From the NCBI RefSeq assembly GCF_000429405.1, contig NZ_AUBU01000010.1, positions 1 through 64,000 of the forward strand: 64,000 nt of DNA, read 5' to 3'. This document shows positions 59,703 to 64,000 of this stretch, one piece after another; the first letter of the stretch is position 1, and every line of letters begins with the position of its first letter. The notes under the pieces were generated by a model. That model worked only from the letters and a program-made list of their open reading frames with translations, was not told the origin of the DNA and searched no databases. Position numbers and translations under genes: made by a program. Origin of the DNA: Algoriphagus marincola DSM 16067. GTDB lineage: Bacteria > Bacteroidota > Bacteroidia > Cytophagales > Cyclobacteriaceae.

Positions 59703-60505
59703 CCTTAAACCTTAAAAATCCCATTGTATTTTTTGACCTGGAAGCAACAGGAACAAATGTAGGGACAGACCGAATTGTAGAAATATCCTTGGTAAAACTC
59801 TTTCCTGATGAAATGAAAGAGATTTATACACAGCGCGTTCATCCCACTATTCCCATTCCTTTGGAGTCTTCTTTGATTCACGGGATTTATGACGCAGATG
59901 TTAAGGATAAGCCTTACTTCAAAGACATTGCAAAAGATGTACACCAATTTATTGGAGGTGCGGATTTGGCAGGTTTCAATGTATTGAAATACGATATTCC
60001 ACTTTTGGTTGAAGAGTTTCTTCGCTCCGGAATTGACTTTGATCTTGACAAAAGAAATCTGCTAGATGCACAAAAGATCTTCCACCTGATGGAAAAGCGA
60101 AATCTCTCTGCAGCGTATAAGTTTTACTGTGGCAAAACTCTTGAAAATGCACACAGCGCTGAGGCAGATACCTTGGCTACCTTGGAAGTTTTTCGATCAC
60201 AGGTAGTTCGGTATGCAGGCGAAGAAGTCGAAGACCTTCAGGGTAATAAACTTGGAGTTTTTGAAAATGACATGAAGAAAATCCATGACCTGGTCAATGA
60301 AAAAATGGTTGATTTGGCAGGTCGGTTTATTTTCAATTCGGAGGGGGTAGAAATCTTCAATTTCGGAAAGCATAAGGGGAAAACCGTCGAGCAAGTACTC
60401 AAGGAAGAACCAGGGTACTATGACTGGATGATGCGCGGAGACTTCCCGCTCGATACCAAACGGAAGCTTACTCAAGTCAAGCTGAGGGGATTTGGGTCCC
60501 GATAA
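59699..60505 (+). CDS. DEDDh 3'-5' exonuclease (PolC/DnaQ-like) with C-terminal DUF3820-type domain
   Basis: 268 residues. ExoI motif VFFDLEATGTN (D-x-E, ~10-17), ExoII GFNVLKYDIPLLVEEF (Asp ~100), ExoIII HSAEADTLATL (His/Asp ~152-157), so all four acidic residues and His of the DEDDh class are present. The C-terminal 60 residues (FNFGKHKGKTVEQVLKEEPG, YYDWMMRGDFP) form a second small domain seen in DUF3820 and other nuclease tails. Proofreading-like or RNA/DNA 3' trimming; the substrate is open. Cotranscribed with mpl. Confidence 0.9.
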   Translation: MTLNLKNPIVFFDLEATGTNVGTDRIVEISLVKLFPDEMKEIYTQRVHPTIPIPLESSLIHGIYDADVKDKPYFKDIAKDVHQFIGGADLAGFNVLKYDIPLLVEEFLRSGIDFDLDKRNLLDAQKIFHLMEKRNLSAAYKFYCGKTLENAHSAEADTLATLEVFRSQVVRYAGEEVEDLQGNKLGVFENDMKKIHDLVNEKMVDLAGRFIFNSEGVEIFNFGKHKGKTVEQVLKEEPGYYDWMMRGDFPLDTKRKLTQVKLRGFGSR

Positions 60506-60507
60506 GA

Positions 60508-60546
60508 CAACAAAGCCGATTTCTTAATGAAATCGGCTTTTTTGAT
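60508..60546. terminator. Bidirectional terminator between exonuclease and M48 genes
   Basis: AAAGCCGATTTC (60512-60523) and GAAATCGGCTTT (60529-60540), 12 bp, 5-nt loop, T-run on the plus side. Confidence 0.9.
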
Positions 60547-61347
60547 TTATTGCTTTTGGCTCGCCTCGTAGTACTCCATTGCCTTTGGCATGTTTGCTTG
60601 AAGCTGTTCGATTCTTCGATCTGGACCAGGGTGAGTTGACAAAAACTCAGGGGGAGCCTCACCTCCTGCAGCGTTCATTCGCTCCCAGAATTTTGGGGCT
60701 TCTCTAGGATCATAACCTGCCAAAGCCATAAAAATCAAACCCAACTCATCAGCTTCTAATTCATGTTTTCTGGAAAAAGCGAGCATTCCCACTTCTGATC
60801 CCATCCCCACAGATTGAAGCAATAATTGATTGGTGAGTGTGGGATTTTGACTCAAAGCTGTGGAAAGAACACTCATGCCAAATTGCTGCAACATCCCATT
60901 AGACATCCGCTCTCTAGAATGAGAGGCGACAGCATGGGCTACCTCATGCCCCATTACGACAGCGATTCCGGTTTCGTCTTGGCAAATTGGCATGATTCCG
61001 GTGTAGAAAGCAACTTTACCACCGGGCATACACCAAGCATTCACTTGCTCAGATTGTAGCAGATTAAACTCCCACTCAAAGGTTTCTACCAATCCAGAAT
61101 AGCCTTTTTCGATAAGATAAGACTCTACTGCCCTTGCAATTCGCTGTCCCACTTTGACTACCTTTTGACCATCGGATGTATTGGTAAGGACTTTTGATTC
61201 ATTCTTGGTCGCTTCGTATTGTTGATTGACTAGAGGCTGGATTTCTTCACTGGAAACCACTGCTAGTTGCTTCCTGCCTGTCAGGGGAACGGTGGCACAC
61301 GCATAGAAAAAAAGTCCTGTCAATAGGACTGCTATAATTCGCTTCAT
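60547..61347 (-). CDS. M48 family zinc metalloprotease (lipoprotein)
   Basis: 266 residues. Lipobox FFYAC (Cys at 17). HEVAHAVASHSRERMS (~131-146) contains the HExxH zinc site, and HELEADELGLIFMALAGYDP (~190) the third ligand Glu. This matches the periplasmic LoiP/BepA-type M48 proteases involved in outer-membrane quality control. The NAWCMPGGKVAFYTG block is intact. Confidence 0.93.
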   Translation of the reverse strand: MKRIIAVLLTGLFFYACATVPLTGRKQLAVVSSEEIQPLVNQQYEATKNESKVLTNTSDGQKVVKVGQRIARAVESYLIEKGYSGLVETFEWEFNLLQSEQVNAWCMPGGKVAFYTGIMPICQDETGIAVVMGHEVAHAVASHSRERMSNGMLQQFGMSVLSTALSQNPTLTNQLLLQSVGMGSEVGMLAFSRKHELEADELGLIFMALAGYDPREAPKFWERMNAAGGEAPPEFLSTHPGPDRRIEQLQANMPKAMEYYEASQKQ

Positions 61348-61434
61348 AATGACAATTTTTAATGATAAAACTCAAAAAAGATACCAAGATTACCTTACGT
61401 TTCAAATTTTATTAACTTCAGAAAAATTTCAATT

Positions 61435-61941
61435 ATGGAAACTAAGGTTCGAGAAATTACCCTAAACGACAAAGCGAAAGATTATCAGAAAAAGATGAGA
61501 AGTCCGCTTATTTTCTGGTTTGCAATGCTAGCAAAGCTTCCTTCCGCGGTCTTTTGGAGATTAAGAATCAAGGAGTTGACGGGGGACAAATGCCAGGTAA
61601 CCATCCCTTATTTCTGGAGATCTCAAAATCCATTCAAATCTATTTATTTCGCAGCCTTGGCGGGGGCAGCTGAATTGAGTACCGGCGCTTTATGCCAATT
61701 GGCACTTGCAGGAAAAGGGAAATTCAGCATGCTGGTAGTGGATTTTCGCGCGGAATACCATAAAAAAGCAAATCAGAAAATCACTTTTTCTTGTGATCAA
61801 GGCAGGGAACTCTTTCAGCTCATTGATTCACTAAATGTGAATGATACCGCACAACTAACCATGATCTCTACTGGGACTTCTGAGTCAGGAGATGTGGTGG
61901 CAAGATTTTATGTCACCTGGTCTTTTAAAAGAAAGTCTTAA
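61435..61941 (+). CDS. DUF4442 hotdog-fold protein (thioesterase-like)
   Basis: 168 residues. AALAGAAELSTGALCQLAL (~71-89) is the conserved segment of DUF4442, a predicted acyl-CoA thioesterase family of hotdog fold. The first 50 residues (MRSPLIFWFAMLAKLPSAVFW) hold one hydrophobic helix rather than a signal peptide. No enzyme activity has been shown to my knowledge. It overlaps the convergent 61938-62678 gene by 4 bp. Confidence 0.85.
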   Translation: METKVREITLNDKAKDYQKKMRSPLIFWFAMLAKLPSAVFWRLRIKELTGDKCQVTIPYFWRSQNPFKSIYFAALAGAAELSTGALCQLALAGKGKFSMLVVDFRAEYHKKANQKITFSCDQGRELFQLIDSLNVNDTAQLTMISTGTSESGDVVARFYVTWSFKRKS

Positions 61942-62678
61942 TTTAAAAATGAGGTTTCGATTCGGATAAATTCTTCAAAGCTCTTCCTGACTCTCACCTC
62001 GGACCAATCCAAAAACTCATGTTCCTGATGAAACTGATTAAAGCGGATAACCAACTGATCCCAAGACTCTCTAGTCAACTGGAACTCTTCCATTAATTCT
62101 GCCCTTACCGTGTCGGACTCAATTATCTGATAATATCCTTTTCGACGCGCAAGCCATTTTTTTTTACGCTCATATTCCCTAGCCAATCTCGCCTTCTTGG
62201 TAAAATAGGAAATCGGACCACTGATTCCGATGCCACCTGTACCGTCACCATTGTCCAAAGGTCGAGTGATAACCTCCCCTTTTCGTGATGGCTCTTTGGC
62301 TTCATTCTCATCGCGGATTGTTAACCTTCCATCCTTAAAGCTATACGAGTAATTATTGCCCTCTACTTCAAAAGTGGGTAAGAATCGAGCTTTATCTTGC
62401 AACTCTATCATCAAAAAGAACTCAGAACTTAAAGCCTGACGCTGTGAGACAAATCCGGGAAAGGAAAAAACCAAGGTATCACCCAGAAATGCGGAAATAG
62501 AAAAATAACCTCTGCTATTACTCAATACTTCTTCGCCAGAACTTATGGATTGCACTTTCACTCCTTCCAAGAACCCCTTGTCCTGACTATCGATGATATT
62601 GCCAGAATAGGTGCGCTGTGCCAAAGCAGAAAGCACTAGGAAATAAGCGAAAAGAAAAAAGATAAAACGAATCACCAA
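61938..62678 (-). CDS. Exported protein with carboxypeptidase-like regulatory domain (non-ATG start)
   Basis: 246 residues. Signal peptide 1-20 (ending ALAQR), then a CarboxypepD_reg-like domain (YSGNIIDSQDKGFLEGVKVQ through SFPGFVSQ, ~23-85), and a basic, Lys/Arg-rich second half (YFTKKARLAREYERKKKWLA). The start is TTG 62678 or GTG 62675; there is no ATG upstream in frame. In Bacteroidota such domains often precede TonB-dependent barrels; here it is free-standing and truncated relative to those. Function unknown. Confidence 0.8.
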   Translation of the reverse strand: MVIRFIFFLFAYFLVLSALAQRTYSGNIIDSQDKGFLEGVKVQSISSGEEVLSNSRGYFSISAFLGDTLVFSFPGFVSQRQALSSEFFLMIELQDKARFLPTFEVEGNNYSYSFKDGRLTIRDENEAKEPSRKGEVITRPLDNGDGTGGIGISGPISYFTKKARLAREYERKKKWLARRKGYYQIIESDTVRAELMEEFQLTRESWDQLVIRFNQFHQEHEFLDWSEVRVRKSFEEFIRIETSFLN

Positions 62679-62729
62679 CGAAAATAAGCCTAGCTCCAGT
62701 TATCATAAAATAATCTCCGTTAAAAGACC

Positions 62730-63395
62730 TTAAGCTCCTTCAGAGGCCCTCACCAAAAAATCAGTTCCAAGAAACTCATCTTTCTCAGTTCTATACCAGG
62801 TTCGCACTTTTGGGATTTTCATGTCTGAAACTTCCAAAAGGCCATCCAGATAGATAATTTCTCCTTTTTGGGCAGCCTCATCTTGATAAAACTTGTAAGC
62901 TTTCATCTCAAAACTTTCTTTGTCCAAATAGAAATACCAAACATCTTTTTCATAAGGTACCTTCACCACCCAATAGGCTACTCCATTCAAAACCTCGGTT
63001 TTTATTTCTTTTTCAATTATGGTTTTTGGATCTTGAAGCTTCATGGGAAGCCCCCACAGATAGGAGTAATAATTTCGAAGCATAATGGCCCGGTCTTGAG
63101 CTATTTCCCCCTTGAAAACTTGGACTGAGTCATTCCAAACGATAAAATGAAGATCATCCTTCCGGTAGATGACCTTTGAAAGCTCATTGTCAAAAGAAAC
63201 TGCATATTTCCGTGATGGACGATCTCCAGGAAGACTATCCTCGATTTCCAAGGTTCCCTTAAACTCAGCCCAATTTCCATCTGGGTCATGAAATTGAATG
63301 GACTTTTGAATCAGCTGAGGGCCTGTCAACCCGTCGCTTTGCCGCGAAGAGCATGAAAAAATCAAAACTGTACAAAGACAAATAAATGCACGCAT
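62730..63395 (-). CDS. Lipoprotein of the DUF6503 type
   Basis: 221 residues from ATG 63395 (a longer frame to 63476 would overlap the divergent synthetase gene). Lipobox LIFSC (Cys at 15). Mature part: GPQLIQKSIQFHDPDGNWAEFKGTLEIED, RPSRKYAVSF, then an antiparallel beta region (LHFIVWNDSVQVFKGE, WYFYLDKESFEMKAYKFY). The FHDPDGNWAEFKG opening is that of DUF6503 proteins; function unknown. Divergent from the GluRS-like gene, 30 bp between starts. Confidence 0.8.
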   Translation of the reverse strand: MRAFICLCTVLIFSCSSRQSDGLTGPQLIQKSIQFHDPDGNWAEFKGTLEIEDSLPGDRPSRKYAVSFDNELSKVIYRKDDLHFIVWNDSVQVFKGEIAQDRAIMLRNYYSYLWGLPMKLQDPKTIIEKEIKTEVLNGVAYWVVKVPYEKDVWYFYLDKESFEMKAYKFYQDEAAQKGEIIYLDGLLEVSDMKIPKVRTWYRTEKDEFLGTDFLVRASEGA

Positions 63396-63425
63396 TTTTT
63401 GTTTTAAGGTACGTATTTTTACTTG

Positions 63426-64000
63426 ATGAAATTCAATCTGACTCGGATCGCTCCTACCCCTAGTGGCTACCTTCATTTGGGTAATGCCTATTCTTTTTTG
63501 GTGACCAAAGCATTGGCAGAAAAATCAGGTGCGAAAATCCTTCTTCGAATTGATGATTTGGATAGAGAGCGATTTCGGATGGAATATCTGGTTGATATTT
63601 TTGAGACTTTGGACTTTTTGGAAATCAACTACGATTTGGGGCCCAAAGGACCTGAGGATTTTTTGGTCAATTGGACGCAGCTGAATCGCCTTGATTTGTA
63701 TCGAGAAGCTCTGGAAAGGCTTTGGGCCGAAGGCTGCCTTTTTTCTTGTACCTGCTCTCGCAAGAAAATTGCTCAAATGAACTCTTCAGGCTACTATCTT
63801 GGACATTGCTTGGATAGAAATATCTCCAAAACCAAAAAGGAAGCTGCATGGCGAATCAATACCTTTGAAGATGAACTGGTAAAGATTCAGGATATCCATG
63901 GGAAATCAAAAGAGGAGGTTCTTCCTGAAGATGTGGCTTTTTTCATCGTTCGAAAAAAGGACGAAATGCCGGCCTATCAATTGACATCGGTAATTGATGA
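63426..64000 (+). CDS. Glutamyl-Q tRNA(Asp) synthetase-like protein, partial (runs off the right edge)
   Basis: 191 codons are visible from ATG 63426, with no stop before 64000. HIGH-like motif APTPSGYLHLGNAYSF (9-24). The Glu-binding LLRIDDLDRERF lies at ~45-56. Zinc-site residues are CTC (~115-117), with a Y-x-x-x-C (YYLGHC) about 15 residues on. The CxC...Y-x3-C arrangement is that of GluQRS (YadB), which adds Glu to queuosine of tRNA-Asp; a discriminating GluRS is less likely because it is longer and usually lacks that site. The 3' half, with the expected KMSKR-like motif, is outside the window. Confidence 0.85.
   Translation, partial: MKFNLTRIAPTPSGYLHLGNAYSFLVTKALAEKSGAKILLRIDDLDRERFRMEYLVDIFETLDFLEINYDLGPKGPEDFLVNWTQLNRLDLYREALERLWAEGCLFSCTCSRKKIAQMNSSGYYLGHCLDRNISKTKKEAAWRINTFEDELVKIQDIHGKSKEEVLPEDVAFFIVRKKDEMPAYQLTSVID

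Noticed and set aside
63396..63476. N-terminal extension of the DUF6503 lipoprotein
   Set aside because: It would destroy the lipoprotein signal and overlap the divergent synthetase gene.

Overview
The window looks like a chromosomal segment of a Cytophagales bacterium (Bacteroidota), most like Cyclobacteriaceae such as Algoriphagus. This is judged from gene content, not from a search. Pointers are a short primary sigma factor without region 1.1, a bacillithiol deacetylase (BshB1), a large DUF5686 outer-membrane protein with a carboxypeptidase-like N-domain, several lipoproteins, few Shine-Dalgarno sites, and -7 boxes of the Bacteroidota form TAnnTTTG before several genes. About 62 protein genes and two intact tRNA genes (Thr-TGT and a CAT tRNA) are supported. 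No insertion sequence, prophage or CRISPR array is visible.

Layout. 1-520: an intact tRNA-Thr, a GIY-YIG nuclease gene and a degenerate second copy of the tRNA 3' part carrying a perfect palindrome; a 79-bp repeat shows that another copy of the unit begins at the left edge. 0.6-12.7 kb: mostly minus-strand housekeeping (DUF349, YqgE, PdxH, BshB1, M23/LysM, TrxB, primary sigma, PNPase, S15, LptF/G, START-like). 12.9-13.64 kb: a second tRNA/GIY-YIG locus, with two upstream tRNA remnants, an intact CAT tRNA, a frameshifted GIY-YIG gene and a third remnant. 13.8-17.1 kb: thrS-infC-rpmI-rplT. 17-29.8 kb: outer-membrane and oxidoreductase genes, a HerA-like ATPase, TPR proteins, DapD. 29.8-37.6 kb: plus-strand block with a glycosyltransferase, an MntR-controlled metal ABC operon with two palindromic operators, a thioredoxin-like protein and MnmE. 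37.7-54.9 kb: mixed (serine hydrolase, RfbA, ROK kinase, CAP protein, MATE, MnmA, pseudouridine synthase, M28 peptidase, CNT transporter, EtfAB, patatin). 54.9-64 kb: oxidoreductase, DnaB, Mpl, DEDDh exonuclease, M48, lipoproteins and a GluRS-like gene running off the right edge.

The most unusual material is not an operon but a set of gene-end duplications dressed with short palindromes. At two unrelated tRNA genes the order is the same: intact tRNA, terminator, small GIY-YIG gene, truncated copy of the same tRNA 3' part with palindromes in its arms, second terminator. At mnmE the last nine codons and stop are repeated 76 bp downstream with five third-position differences only, and a hairpin lies between the copies. 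Together these suggest small mobile units that target conserved 3' gene ends and regenerate them, with palindromes accumulating in the displaced copies. This is an inference from three loci in one window.

Functionally, MnmE and MnmA both modify U34 of tRNAs. EtfA and EtfB form the flavoprotein heterodimer. The metal operon couples sensing (MntR), capture (lipoprotein), ATPase and two permeases, one of which carries a DtxR-like C-terminal domain of its own.
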